Assembly: GCF_009728485.1 (NCBI RefSeq) | Contig: NZ_VVIQ01000007.1 | Span: 94,936-158,935, forward strand | Direction: 5' to 3' | Length of the DNA: 64,000 bases | From: Prevotella vespertina | Lineage (GTDB): Bacteria; Bacteroidota; Bacteroidia; Bacteroidales; Bacteroidaceae | In this document: positions 1 through 8,544 of the stretch, one piece after another | Layout of the letters: the number at the start of each line of letters is the position of its first letter | Numbering within the stretch: position 1 is the stretch's first letter | Notes under the pieces: model-generated | Seen by the model: the letters and a program-made list of their open reading frames with translations, nothing else | The model's database searches: none | Told to the model about the DNA's origin: nothing | Made by a program: the position numbers and the translations under genes

Positions 1-501
1 CATTGGATTGAATTGTGTCGTACTAGGATGTTCTGCAATAGAAAGTCCTATTGAACGAGGCAATTTATTACTATCTCCCTCAACATAGTTAGTGAAGGAC
101 TTATGTGGGTCAAGTTGCGAATCAAGGTCTTGAGGCACTGCATCCAGAATCGTAGGACTTTGGTTGCCACGAGCAGTTGGTCTTTGCGAAGAAATATCCT
201 CTACTGCCTCCGGTTGTAAATCTTGTGACAAATGATGTTCCTGATCAACCATCACACGATAACTCAATTGAACACCTTGACCAAAAACACGTATAAGAGT
301 CTTACGTAACAAAGGAACGTAATGCTCTTCCAAATATTCATATACGAACTGACTAGGCACCTGAACCAACAAAGTTTTACTAGCCGGCTGATAGGATTGA
401 AGTACTATCGGACGAAACCAAGTATCATACTGTTGCTCAGTCACATTCTCCTTTATAAGCTGGAGACACTGATCCCAAAGTTGTTTAGGATTGACGTTCA
501 T
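1..501 (-). CDS. dnaA: Chromosomal replication initiator DnaA, N-terminal part (cut by window edge)
   Basis: Encodes the first 167 residues of DnaA, the ATP-dependent initiator that binds and melts oriC. The translation begins MNVNPKQLWDQCLQLI, a typical DnaA domain I that binds helicase and regulators. It continues through a variable Gln/Pro-rich linker to NKLPRSIGLSIAEHP and TTQFNPM, just short of the AAA+ Walker A motif, which lies beyond base 1. The start ATG at 501 has a good -7 element at 574-581. The frame is open to the window edge, so the gene is partial because of the cut and not because of damage. Identity rests on family recognition of the N-terminus and pre-AAA+ segment. Confidence 0.93.
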   Translation of the reverse strand, partial: MNVNPKQLWDQCLQLIKENVTEQQYDTWFRPIVLQSYQPASKTLLVQVPSQFVYEYLEEHYVPLLRKTLIRVFGQGVQLSYRVMVDQEHHLSQDLQPEAVEDISSQRPTARGNQSPTILDAVPQDLDSQLDPHKSFTNYVEGDSNKLPRSIGLSIAEHPSTTQFNPM

Positions 502-872
502 ATTGATATCTACGTTACTTATGTCTTTCTACAAATGGCATGTTAACAGACCATTCCTAGTTTTTTACTTTTGCAAAGATAGTAATTTATTTATAAAAAG
601 CCCATTTCTACATAATTAACGATGTAGTACTATAAAGCTCATAAACAGCTATTTCAATGTACTTTACAGAGTTTCAGGCTTCAACATATACTCAAAGTTA
701 TTTGCTCAATTATAACAACTTGATAAACAAGATGTTTCGTTTAGTAAAGAATAAAATTAATAATATGAGTGAAACAAATACCAGAGATGGTTAAAAAGAC
801 TGATTTACACGACCCTTATAACACATCTCTAGTATGTGAAACAATCATCTTTTAATTTAGACGATATTTAAA
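502..872. other. 371-bp intergenic region upstream of dnaA
   Basis: AT-rich gap between the MCE-protein stop and the dnaA start. It holds the minus-strand dnaA promoter (574-581). I saw no cluster of TTATNCACA DnaA boxes, no iterons and no convincing ORF, so there is no sequence support for placing oriC here. Confidence 0.6.
574..581 (-). promoter_or_regulatory. dnaA promoter -7 element
   Basis: On the minus strand this reads TATCTTTG, matching the Bacteroidetes TAnnTTTG consensus. Transcription would start near 568, giving a leader of roughly 65 nt before the dnaA ATG. Confidence 0.7.
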
Positions 873-1853
873 TTATTTATCCTTTCTACCAAATAGCGAG
901 AAGTGAACATAACGCTTGGGGTGAGCCTTTAAGTTGACAAGCAAACTATCAGCACTGCGCATTGTACTATTCAAATTATTGTAAAGAGAGGCATCGTTCA
1001 TCAACAATCCTAGACTTCCCTCATTACTATTTAGCTTTGCTGTAAGAGAGTTGATATGCTCTAAGGTTGTATTGACTTTCGCCATTGTACCCTGCACATC
1101 AATACCATCAACCTTATTGTTTAATGTTGCAATCATACCATTAGCACCACGAATCGCACCACGTGCTTCTGTAATTCCGCCATTTGCATTTGCCATTAAA
1201 CCATTAACGCCATCCATTACTCTACCTGCTTTAGAAGTCAATATTGGTAGTGAATGATTCATCTGAGCAAGTAACTGGTTTACTTCACGTGTAGAGGTAG
1301 TAAGATTAGCTGTAATTTGATTGACATTATGAATGGAGCTTCTCACAGCTGGATCAGCCAAGAGAGAATTGACACTAACAAGTATGCTATCCAACTTTGG
1401 TAGCATCTTTTGAATAGAAGGGACCATATCCTTCATTCGACCCAATGCTCCGTCATTAATACGACCATCAATAATTCCATTTGAGGCAAGTGTCTTGTTA
1501 CTTGTCCCAAGTACTAAGTCAACCTTCACATTCCCCATGACATCACTGATAATATCAGCCTTTGTACCCTCTGGAATGTTCATGCTTTTATCAATATCTA
1601 CTCCTACCATAATTGGTTCACCAGGCTTTGCATAATCATATTCTATGCTCTTTACTGTTCCAACCTTAAAACCATTTGCATATACAGGAGTAGACGTTGA
1701 GAGACCACTTACATTACTGAATCGCATTTGATAGTGTGTATCTGTCGAGAAAATAGATAATCCCTTCAGAAACTGCATACCGAAGAACAAAACAATAACA
1801 CCTAGTATTGCGACAAGTGCTATCTTTACTTGTGGCGTGAAAAACTTACCCAT
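873..1853 (-). CDS. MCE/MlaD-family lipid-transport substrate-binding protein
   Basis: A 326-residue inner-membrane-anchored protein. One N-terminal membrane helix (about residues 9-29) is followed by a single MCE/MlaD domain (about 38-115, with the segment GLSTSTPVYANGFKVGTVKS) and a long helical C-terminal region (about 140-310). MCE proteins form rings that carry phospholipids between inner and outer membranes. In E. coli MlaD works with the MlaFEB ABC transporter, but no permease or ATPase gene is adjacent here. The start lies 10 bp after the stop of the amidase gene, so the two are almost certainly co-transcribed. That arrangement is common in Bacteroidales and suggests envelope maintenance. 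Confidence 0.85.
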   Translation of the reverse strand: MGKFFTPQVKIALVAILGVIVLFFGMQFLKGLSIFSTDTHYQMRFSNVSGLSTSTPVYANGFKVGTVKSIEYDYAKPGEPIMVGVDIDKSMNIPEGTKADIISDVMGNVKVDLVLGTSNKTLASNGIIDGRINDGALGRMKDMVPSIQKMLPKLDSILVSVNSLLADPAVRSSIHNVNQITANLTTSTREVNQLLAQMNHSLPILTSKAGRVMDGVNGLMANANGGITEARGAIRGANGMIATLNNKVDGIDVQGTMAKVNTTLEHINSLTAKLNSNEGSLGLLMNDASLYNNLNSTMRSADSLLVNLKAHPKRYVHFSLFGRKDK

Positions 1854-1863
1854 ATTACTTCCT

Positions 1864-3144
1864 TTACTTATTCTTTTTATTCTTTAAAAACTCATTAATA
1901 GCCTCGTTCGTATCCATGCGATTTCCCCCTTTATAAGCAATAACAAATGCCTGAGGAAAGTCTTTTTTCAATTTTTCTCGAAGCCGTGCAATCTCATTAT
2001 AGTTAGTACTGCTACCTATTGTATACTTATAGAACGAGCCTTCTTGTACACATTCTATATCCTTATGTCCTTTGAATTGTTCGCAACCAGAACGCAACTG
2101 ACGATTTGAAGCGATAACCTGTACTTTAAAAATCGGTGCATTTACAGATACACTAGCCTTATTGTCTTTTTTCCCATCAGTAGTTGTTCCCTTTGTTGGA
2201 ACAGGCGTTGCTTCTTTTTTAGGAGTCTCTTTTATCGCCTTTTTAGCAATAGACTTCTTTGTTTGCTGGGGCTTTGTAGAAGGGGTAACTAGATTCATTT
2301 GACCTGTTGGAGGTGCCGGAATAACTCTAGTAACACTAATTCTCCTATTATCTGCAGACTTATATGGTACAACGATATGCGTGTCGTACATATTCTTATA
2401 CTTGACAAAGGCATTGTAAATCCCCTTTGCCATGGCGTCAATACCATCTGGACTATTTAAGAATTCCTCCTCATCTGCTGCAGTAATAAAGCCTAATTCT
2501 ATCAGACAACTAGGCATATAACTCTCACGCAACACCAAGAAACCTGCTTGATGTACACCTTTATCAATGCGATTAGCACTAGAACATACCGAACGTTGTA
2601 TTAACCTAGCCAGCTCTACACTCTTTTCCATGTTTGAATTCTGCATGAACTCAAACATAATATAGCTTTCGGAAGATTTCGGATCAAAGCCTTGATAAGT
2701 CTGTTGGTAGCCTTTCTCCATCGAAATAACCGAGTTCTCGCGCATCGCAACATCAAGGTTATCCTTCGCACGGTGCATACCTAGAGTATAAACTTGAAAT
2801 CCTTTAGCATAATGACCAGGCACTACTGAATTTGTGTGTACCGATATAAAAAGGTCAGCTTTAGCCTTATTAGCTATATCAGCACGCTGATGCAGTGGGA
2901 TAAATACATCCGTCTTGCGCGTATAAATCACTTGCACGTCGGGTAAGTTTTGCTCCACATAACGTCCAAAGGCTAATGCTACATTCAAATTAATGTCTTT
3001 CTCTTTAGAAATAGCACCTAAAGCACCAGCGTCATGACCTCCATGACCAGCATCAATAACAAGTGTGAAGCGCCCATTTGCAGCCCATGAAGTAGCCACA
3101 AACAATACAAAGAAAACAATGAAAAGCGTTATTTTCTTAAACAT
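1864..3144 (-). CDS. N-acetylmuramoyl-L-alanine amidase (AmiC-like, with SPOR-like C-terminus)
   Basis: A secreted zinc amidase that cleaves the bond between MurNAc and the stem peptide, probably for cell separation. Residues 1-22 form a signal peptide (TLFIVFFVLFVATSWA). The Amidase_3 domain covers about 27-250 and shows IDAGHGGHDAGA (zinc His), the EKDINLN glutamate and SVHTN (zinc His). A Lys/Pro/Thr-rich linker follows, then a C-terminal segment (about 340-405, IFKVQVIASNR) that resembles a SPOR domain, which in other proteins binds denuded glycan. It is the first gene of an operon with the MCE protein, driven by the -7 element at 3163-3170. Confidence 0.92.
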   Translation of the reverse strand: MFKKITLFIVFFVLFVATSWAANGRFTLVIDAGHGGHDAGALGAISKEKDINLNVALAFGRYVEQNLPDVQVIYTRKTDVFIPLHQRADIANKAKADLFISVHTNSVVPGHYAKGFQVYTLGMHRAKDNLDVAMRENSVISMEKGYQQTYQGFDPKSSESYIMFEFMQNSNMEKSVELARLIQRSVCSSANRIDKGVHQAGFLVLRESYMPSCLIELGFITAADEEEFLNSPDGIDAMAKGIYNAFVKYKNMYDTHIVVPYKSADNRRISVTRVIPAPPTGQMNLVTPSTKPQQTKKSIAKKAIKETPKKEATPVPTKGTTTDGKKDNKASVSVNAPIFKVQVIASNRQLRSGCEQFKGHKDIECVQEGSFYKYTIGSSTNYNEIARLREKLKKDFPQAFVIAYKGGNRMDTNEAINEFLKNKKNK

Positions 3145-3162
3145 ACTTAATTATTTAGGGGA

Positions 3163-3170
3163 CAAAGATA
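3163..3170 (-). promoter_or_regulatory. Amidase operon promoter -7 element
   Basis: TATCTTTG on the minus strand, 18 bp upstream of the amidase ATG at 3144. A perfect TAnnTTTG match in an otherwise gene-free gap. Confidence 0.7.
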
Positions 3171-3196
3171 CGGTTTTTCATTTGGAAACCTTAGTT

Positions 3197-3580
3197 CTAA
3201 ACCTTGGTTTTATCATTTATTAAGTGTAATTCAATGCCTGCACTATGACAATCTGCGCTCATTGGTGGATTCTTCTTCACCAATTTCAAGTCAATACTCT
3301 CAAGCTGTATGTATCGTGCCAACAACTCATTTACTATTTTTCCAGCTGCTGCTTCCAATAGTTTCGAGGGTTGCTTCATAACATCGGAAACTATATTGAA
3401 GACATCTGCATAATTTAATGTATCATCAATATCATCACTCTTCATGGCTGCAGCAAAGGGGTAACCCAATCGAAGATCAAGCACATAATCATTGCCAACA
3501 ACCTGTTCTTGTTCCCCAACTCCTATAAAAGCATGATATTGAAGACCCTGTAAAAGAATATAAGTAGACGTTAATTCCAT
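3197..3580 (-). CDS. folB: Dihydroneopterin aldolase
   Basis: A 127-residue enzyme of folate synthesis that converts 7,8-dihydroneopterin to 6-hydroxymethyl-7,8-dihydropterin and glycolaldehyde. Family hallmarks are LQGLQYHAFIGVGEQEQ near the N-terminus, DDTLNYADVFN in the middle, and the C-terminal VKKNPP followed by a conserved small beta strand. The length is normal for the family. It stands alone between the amidase and nrdJ. The next enzyme of the pathway (folK, near 31 kb) and the first (folE, near 52 kb) are elsewhere in this window, so the pathway is dispersed. Confidence 0.93.
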   Translation of the reverse strand: MELTSTYILLQGLQYHAFIGVGEQEQVVGNDYVLDLRLGYPFAAAMKSDDIDDTLNYADVFNIVSDVMKQPSKLLEAAAGKIVNELLARYIQLESIDLKLVKKNPPMSADCHSAGIELHLINDKTKV

Positions 3581-3654
3581 TATTAAACATTAGTTTTAAA
3601 GATACAAAGAAAGTGTATTAAGTGCCCTATAAGCACCTAATACACCCCATAAAA

Positions 3655-6255
3655 TTACCCACAACGAGAAGCACCACAATTAGTACAAATCAAGCATCCC
3701 TCTTGGTAAACAAGAGTCTCCTGTCCACAAACTGGACAACAGAGCCCTGATGCCTTCGTACCATCGGTTACATATTTTTTCAAAGCACGTTCTACACCAT
3801 TCTTCCAAGTGTTAATACTCTCGTTCTTAAGCTGCAATGAGCCTACAAGCTTTATGACATGGTCTATCGGCATACGGTAACGAAGCACACCAGAGATGAG
3901 CTTTGCATAGTTCCAATACTCTGGATTGAACTTCTCCGACAGCCCTTCAACAGTTGTCTTATAGCCTCGCTTATTCTCAAACTGGAAGTCGTAACGATGA
4001 CTACCATCCTCTGCTGTCTGCTTGATGATCTTTCCCTTGGTAACACTCTTTGGTAAGGCAATACCTTCCTCATCGTCTTGAAGCCCCGTAAATATCTCAT
4101 AAGGATAACCATCCAACAGCCCAACAAAGGCAACCCACTTCTCCTTGTTATTCTGAAAACGTACCACATCACACTCGAGTTCCTTAGGTCTAACCTCCAT
4201 TACCTGTGGTCGGCTACATACATGTTCGTGATGTTCTTCAGCAGAAGTTAAATCTTTCTCCTTCTCTTCTTCGGCAGAGTTATTCTCTTTCTTCTTATCT
4301 TTCTTAGAAACAGATATCATCACTCCGGACCTGCTACCATCACGATATATGGTGCAACCTTTGCATCCGCTACGCCAAGCCTCAACGTATAACTTATTGA
4401 CAAGAGCCTCATCAACGCTGTTAGGGAGGTTCACTGTCACTGAAATCGAGTGGTCAACCCACTTCTGAATGGCACCCTGCATACGTACTTTCATCAGCCA
4501 ATCAACATCGTTGGCTGTAGCTTTATAATAAGGTGAACGCTTTACCAACTCGTCAATCTCTTCTTGGCTGTACTTCTTTTGAGTATCAATACCATTCGCT
4601 TCCATCCAAGTTAGGAACTTACGATGGTACACGATGTACTCTTCGAAGGAGTCTCCAACCTCATCAACAAAGTCTACATGCACATCAGCATCATTTGGGT
4701 TCACCTTTCGGCGACGCTTATACACAGGCATAAAGACGGGTTCTATACCCGAAGTAGTTTGTGTCATTAAGGACGTAGTACCGGTTGGAGCAATCGTTAA
4801 ACAGGCTATATTGCGACGCCCGTAACGTATCATCTCCTCATAAAGTTGTGCATCAGCTTCCTTCAAGCGGAGTATGAAGGGGTTATGCTCCTCACGCTTT
4901 GCATCATAGATAGCAAAGGCTCCACGCTCCTCTGCCATTCGAACGGAAGAGCGATAAGCATTCAACGCCAACGCACGATGAACATCGACTGCAAAATCGG
5001 TAGCAGTCTGTGTTCCATAACGTAACCCCATTGCAGCTATCATATCTCCTTCGGCTGTTATGCCCACTCCCGTTCGACGACCTTTACCGCTCTTATCCTT
5101 TATCTTCTCCCAAAGATGGTACTCGGCTTCCTTCACTTCATCAGCTTGTGGATCGCTCTTAACCTTTGCCATGATAAGATCAATCTTCTCCATCTCTAAA
5201 TCAACGATATCATCCATAATACGTTGTGCTAGCTGTGCATGCTTGCTAAAGAGATCGAAGTCGAAGCGAGCATGGTCTGTGAACGGATCTATAACATAAG
5301 AGTATAGATTCAACGAGAGCAATCGACAGCTATCATAAGGGCACAAAGGAATCTCACCACAAGGGTTAGTTGAGACCGTGCGGAAACCTAAGTCTGCATA
5401 ACAATCAGGTATGCTCTCACGAATAATGGTATCCCAAAAGAGCACGCCAGGCTCTGCGCTCTTCCAAGCATTATGTACTATCTTCTCCCAAAGAGCCTTT
5501 GCTGATACCTCATTGGTAAACTTTGGTTCTGTAGAATCTATTGGAAACTGCTGTACATAAGGCTTGTCATCAACAGCAGCCTGCATGAACTCATCTGTAA
5601 TCTTCACTGACACATTAGCCCCAGTGACCTTCCCTTCCTCCATTTTAGCGTCTATGAACGCCTCAGAGTCTGGGTGTTTAATACTCACAGAGAGCATCAA
5701 TGCACCACGACGACCATCCTGTGCAACCTCCCTTGTACTATTGGAGTAGCGTTCCATGAAAGGGACAAGTCCAGTAGAGGTAAGGGCAGAGTTATGAACA
5801 GGTGAGCCCTTTGGACGAATGTGACTTAGGTCATGACCAACGCCTCCACGGCGTTTCATCAGTTGAACCTGCTCTTCGTCTATACGCATGATAGCCCCAT
5901 AAGAATCGGCATCACCATCTAATCCAATCACAAAACAGTTGGATAACGATGCTATCTGATGGTCATTACCGATTCCAGTCATCGGACTTCCAGCTGGAAT
6001 AATGTACCGGAAATGATCCAAAAGATTGAATATCTCTTCTTCTGTTAAGGGATTCTTATACTTATTCTCAACACGAGCTATCTCCTTTGCTATACGTCTG
6101 TGCATCTGCTCTGGAGACTTCTCATAAATATTACCAAAGCTATCCTTCATTGCATACTTGTTCACCCAGACACGAGCGGCAAGCTCATCTCCATTAAAGT
6201 AAGCCAGTGAAGTCTGGTAGGCCTCATCGAATGAGTAAGTTTGATTGATCACCAT
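3655..6255 (-). CDS. nrdJ: Adenosylcobalamin-dependent (class II) ribonucleotide reductase
   Basis: An 866-residue enzyme that reduces ribonucleotides to deoxyribonucleotides using adenosylcobalamin. The alpha-type barrel carries STNPCGEIPL (catalytic Cys, Asn and Glu), ATAPTG-like IAPTGTTSLM and the GGVGHDLS substrate loop. A Lys/Glu-rich spacer follows, and the C-terminus has a CxxC...CxxC cluster (CCPVCG, CTNCG) and a final Cys pair, typical of the zinc-containing NrdJ subgroup. The frame stays open 36 codons further upstream. I chose ATG 6255 (MVINQTYSFDEAYQ) because the upstream codons overlap the divergent nitroreductase promoter and do not look like family sequence. No cobalamin riboswitch fits in the short upstream gap. 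Confidence 0.93.
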   Translation of the reverse strand: MVINQTYSFDEAYQTSLAYFNGDELAARVWVNKYAMKDSFGNIYEKSPEQMHRRIAKEIARVENKYKNPLTEEEIFNLLDHFRYIIPAGSPMTGIGNDHQIASLSNCFVIGLDGDADSYGAIMRIDEEQVQLMKRRGGVGHDLSHIRPKGSPVHNSALTSTGLVPFMERYSNSTREVAQDGRRGALMLSVSIKHPDSEAFIDAKMEEGKVTGANVSVKITDEFMQAAVDDKPYVQQFPIDSTEPKFTNEVSAKALWEKIVHNAWKSAEPGVLFWDTIIRESIPDCYADLGFRTVSTNPCGEIPLCPYDSCRLLSLNLYSYVIDPFTDHARFDFDLFSKHAQLAQRIMDDIVDLEMEKIDLIMAKVKSDPQADEVKEAEYHLWEKIKDKSGKGRRTGVGITAEGDMIAAMGLRYGTQTATDFAVDVHRALALNAYRSSVRMAEERGAFAIYDAKREEHNPFILRLKEADAQLYEEMIRYGRRNIACLTIAPTGTTSLMTQTTSGIEPVFMPVYKRRRKVNPNDADVHVDFVDEVGDSFEEYIVYHRKFLTWMEANGIDTQKKYSQEEIDELVKRSPYYKATANDVDWLMKVRMQGAIQKWVDHSISVTVNLPNSVDEALVNKLYVEAWRSGCKGCTIYRDGSRSGVMISVSKKDKKKENNSAEEEKEKDLTSAEEHHEHVCSRPQVMEVRPKELECDVVRFQNNKEKWVAFVGLLDGYPYEIFTGLQDDEEGIALPKSVTKGKIIKQTAEDGSHRYDFQFENKRGYKTTVEGLSEKFNPEYWNYAKLISGVLRYRMPIDHVIKLVGSLQLKNESINTWKNGVERALKKYVTDGTKASGLCCPVCGQETLVYQEGCLICTNCGASRCG

Positions 6256-6321
6256 TGTCGTTTTTAGAAAATTAACGACTGCGAAGTTACGAATTGTTTT
6301 CTTAATTCTAAAACATTTGCT

Positions 6322-6329
6322 TAACTTTG
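6322..6329 (+). promoter_or_regulatory. Nitroreductase promoter -7 element
   Basis: TAACTTTG, a TAnnTTTG match 20 bp before ATG 6350. It lies in the intergenic gap shared with divergent nrdJ. Confidence 0.6.
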
Positions 6330-6349
6330 TCGAAACAAAGTTATTAGCA

Positions 6350-7087
6350 ATGGAAACTATCAATTCAAGAAGAACTATAAGACGATATTCTCAAGAGGAT
6401 GTATCGGATGACTTGTTAAGAGAACTCCTATCGGTTGCAGAGAGAACACCAACTATGGGCAACCTGCAACTCTATTCGGTCGTTATCACCCGAAGCCTGG
6501 AAATAAAGAAGAAGATCGCTCCGGCACACTTCAATCAACCAATGGTTACAGAGGCACCAGTCGTTCTTACCTTCTGTGCGGACTATCGTCGAACAACCTC
6601 ATGGGCAACACAAAGAAAGGGAACACCTGGTTATGATAACTTCTTATCATTCCTAAATGCGGCGACAGATGCCCTTCTTTATTGCCAAACTTTCTGTAAT
6701 CTCGCTGAAGAAAGGGGCTTGGGAACCTGCTTCCTGGGTACTACGATCTATAGTCCAAAAGCGTTAATTGAAGCACTCGAGTTGCCTCGTTTGGTAATGC
6801 CTGTTGCTACTATCACCTTGGGATGGGCTGCTGAAACACCCAAGCAGACCGATCGTTTGCCATTGAAAAGTATTATTCACAATGAGACTTACAACGATTA
6901 TACACCCGAGAGAATAGACGAGTTTTACATGCAAAAGGAGAACTTGAAAGAGAATAAGGACTTCGTTGAACTGAACAAAAAAGAAACACTTGCACAGGTA
7001 TATACCGATATTCGTTATACAAAGAAGGATAACGAGGCTATGTCTGTGGGCTTGCTTGAAGCACTAAGACAGCAGGGGTTCCTCTAA
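6350..7087 (+). CDS. Nitroreductase-family FMN-dependent oxidoreductase
   Basis: A 245-residue flavin oxidoreductase of the nitroreductase superfamily. The N-terminus METINSRRTIRRYSQEDV is the usual FMN phosphate-binding segment (SRRTIRRY). Later come AERTPTMGNLQLYSVVIT (FMN-binding loop) and GLGTCFLGTTIYS. The substrate cannot be read from sequence; relatives reduce nitroaromatics, quinones or flavins. I chose ATG 6350 over an in-frame ATG 105 bp upstream because a clean promoter (6322-6329) sits between them. It is divergent from nrdJ. The stop codon lies inside the first unit of a 22-bp repeat array. Confidence 0.88.
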   Translation: METINSRRTIRRYSQEDVSDDLLRELLSVAERTPTMGNLQLYSVVITRSLEIKKKIAPAHFNQPMVTEAPVVLTFCADYRRTTSWATQRKGTPGYDNFLSFLNAATDALLYCQTFCNLAEERGLGTCFLGTTIYSPKALIEALELPRLVMPVATITLGWAAETPKQTDRLPLKSIIHNETYNDYTPERIDEFYMQKENLKENKDFVELNKKETLAQVYTDIRYTKKDNEAMSVGLLEALRQQGFL

Positions 7088-7170
7088 GGAGACGCCTTCC
7101 TTATATTAAAGAGGGCGTTTCTTCCCATCAAAGAGAGGCTTCCTTCATAGCAAGGAAACGCCCTCTTCAA
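7083..7170. repeat. Four-unit 22-bp palindromic array (AAGAGGGCGTT family)
   Basis: Four consecutive 22-bp units start at 7083, 7105, 7127 and 7149. Each has a purine-rich left half and a pyrimidine-rich right half around a G/C core. Units 2 and 4 carry AGAGGGCGTTTC and GAAACGCCCTCT, so they also pair as a long hairpin. The array begins at the nitroreductase stop codon and ends 26 bp before the next gene. The same units recur at 14127, 23098 and 57137. Confidence 0.85.
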
Positions 7171-7196
7171 TACAAAGAATAAGTTATCTTACCTTT

Positions 7197-8009
7197 ATGA
7201 TATTCCGAACTACTATTGACATCCCTATTCCGAACTTCTCGTTCAAGCCCTGCGAAAGAGTCCTCTTTGTGGGTTCTTGCTTTGCAGATAACATCGGGAA
7301 GCGATTCAAAGAGGAGAAGTTTCGCACAATAGTCAACCCTTTTGGGGTGATGTACAACCCTGTTTCCATCCTTCACACGGTACAGAAACTATCCAATCAG
7401 GTGTTTGATATCGTGGTATTCACGCTTGGGACGAACCATGTCTACATAGAGAAAGCTACGGGAGAGATCGTGGATAATTGTCAAAAACGCCCTCAAAACC
7501 TTTTCAACGAACAGGAGTTAACGATTGACGAATCGGCTAATGCCCTACGTGAAGCCATCCATTTATTAAGGAAACAAAACCCAAATGTGAAGGTGATAGT
7601 GACTGTTAGTCCGATAAGATATGCAAAATATGGCTTTCACGGGAGCCAGTTGTCAAAGGCAACATTACTTTTGGCAGCTGATAAACTAGCACAAGAAGAA
7701 GGCGAGGCGGTCTATTATTTCCCTGCTTACGAGATAGTGAATGATGAGCTGAGAGACTATCGCTTCTATAAAGCGGATATGTTACATCCTAACGAACAAG
7801 CCGTTGAATACATCTGGGAACGGCTCGTTGAGACTTGCTTCTCATCGGAAGCTAAGAAGTTCCTGGAGGCTTGGCGTCCTATTAAGGAGGCGTTAGGACA
7901 TCGCCCATTCAATCCCGATTCGGAGGCTTATCGGCTCTTTATGCAGAAGACCAAAGAGAAGATTCAATGGTTAAAGCAGCTATATCCTGACTTAGAACTA
8001 GACGAGTAA
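7197..8009 (+). CDS. GSCFA-domain protein
   Basis: A 270-residue protein of the GSCFA family, named for the motif seen here at residues 26-30 (VLFVGSCFADNIGKRF). The fold is predicted to be SGNH-hydrolase-like: GSCFA gives the nucleophile block, TLGTNHVY resembles the block with a conserved Asn, and DMLHPNEQAVEYIW gives the Asp-x-x-His block. The substrate is unknown; the family is common in Bacteroidetes. The start MIFRTTIDIP matches the usual short N-terminus. It follows the 22-bp array closely and is followed 19 bp later by the Fur-family gene, so the two may be co-transcribed. Confidence 0.85.
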   Translation: MIFRTTIDIPIPNFSFKPCERVLFVGSCFADNIGKRFKEEKFRTIVNPFGVMYNPVSILHTVQKLSNQVFDIVVFTLGTNHVYIEKATGEIVDNCQKRPQNLFNEQELTIDESANALREAIHLLRKQNPNVKVIVTVSPIRYAKYGFHGSQLSKATLLLAADKLAQEEGEAVYYFPAYEIVNDELRDYRFYKADMLHPNEQAVEYIWERLVETCFSSEAKKFLEAWRPIKEALGHRPFNPDSEAYRLFMQKTKEKIQWLKQLYPDLELDE

Positions 8010-8028
8010 TAACTGAAACAAAGCTAAA

Positions 8029-8448
8029 ATGAATGAAAAACAGATAGAAGGTTTACTGGAGCAACATGGTATTAAACTAACAGCAAACCGAATATTGATA
8101 GCAAAGATAATGTCCACGCTAGATTATCCCATATCTATGAAAGAGTTGGAAACAATGCTCCTCACGATGGATAAGTCGAGTATCTTCCGCACATTATCAC
8201 TCTTTAAAAGCCACCATCTAGTACATCAAATGGAGGATGGTAACGATATTGTGCGTTACGAACTATGCCATAGTCACAGTGAAGAAGAGGACGAAGACAT
8301 ACATGTACACTTCTATTGTGAACACTGCCATCGTACCTTCTGCCTCAATGAAATACCCGTTCCGCAAGTTAATTTACCTGTTGGCTATAGGCAGACAGCC
8401 GTTAACTATATGATTAAAGGAATCTGCCCAGATTGCTCCCATCGGTAG
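8029..8448 (+). CDS. Fur-family transcriptional regulator
   Basis: A 139-residue metal-responsive repressor. The N-terminal winged helix covers about residues 1-80 (GIKLTANRILIAKIM, then SSIFRTLSLFKSHHLV as the recognition region). The C-terminal dimerisation domain has His-rich HSHSEEEDEDIHVHFYCEHC and two CxxC pairs (CEHC, CPDC) that would bind structural zinc. The sequence alone does not separate Fur, Zur and PerR; the short length and CxxC pairs fit Zur-like members somewhat better. It lies 19 bp downstream of the GSCFA gene and upstream of murF-alr, which has its own promoter. Confidence 0.88.
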   Translation: MNEKQIEGLLEQHGIKLTANRILIAKIMSTLDYPISMKELETMLLTMDKSSIFRTLSLFKSHHLVHQMEDGNDIVRYELCHSHSEEEDEDIHVHFYCEHCHRTFCLNEIPVPQVNLPVGYRQTAVNYMIKGICPDCSHR

Positions 8449-8509
8449 ATTCTTTATCAATAAGTAAGAAAAAACGGCTTAGATAAGATGTTGTATTGAT
8501 AGTTTTGAT

Positions 8510-8517
8510 TATCTTTG
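8510..8517 (+). promoter_or_regulatory. murF-alr promoter -7 element
   Basis: TATCTTTG, 27 bp before ATG 8545. It overlaps the in-frame upstream ATG at 8515, which argues against that codon being the start. Confidence 0.75.
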
Positions 8518-8544
8518 CATGAGATTAAAACAATTAGGATAGTA

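Noticed and set aside
502..872. Replication origin next to dnaA
   Set aside because: No DnaA-box cluster or iterons recognised; proximity to dnaA alone is not enough.
3864..4172. 102-codon ORF inside nrdJ
   Set aside because: Out-of-frame shadow of a highly conserved gene.
6255..6363. 36-codon N-terminal extension of nrdJ
   Set aside because: The codons overlap the divergent nitroreductase promoter and start and do not resemble the family.
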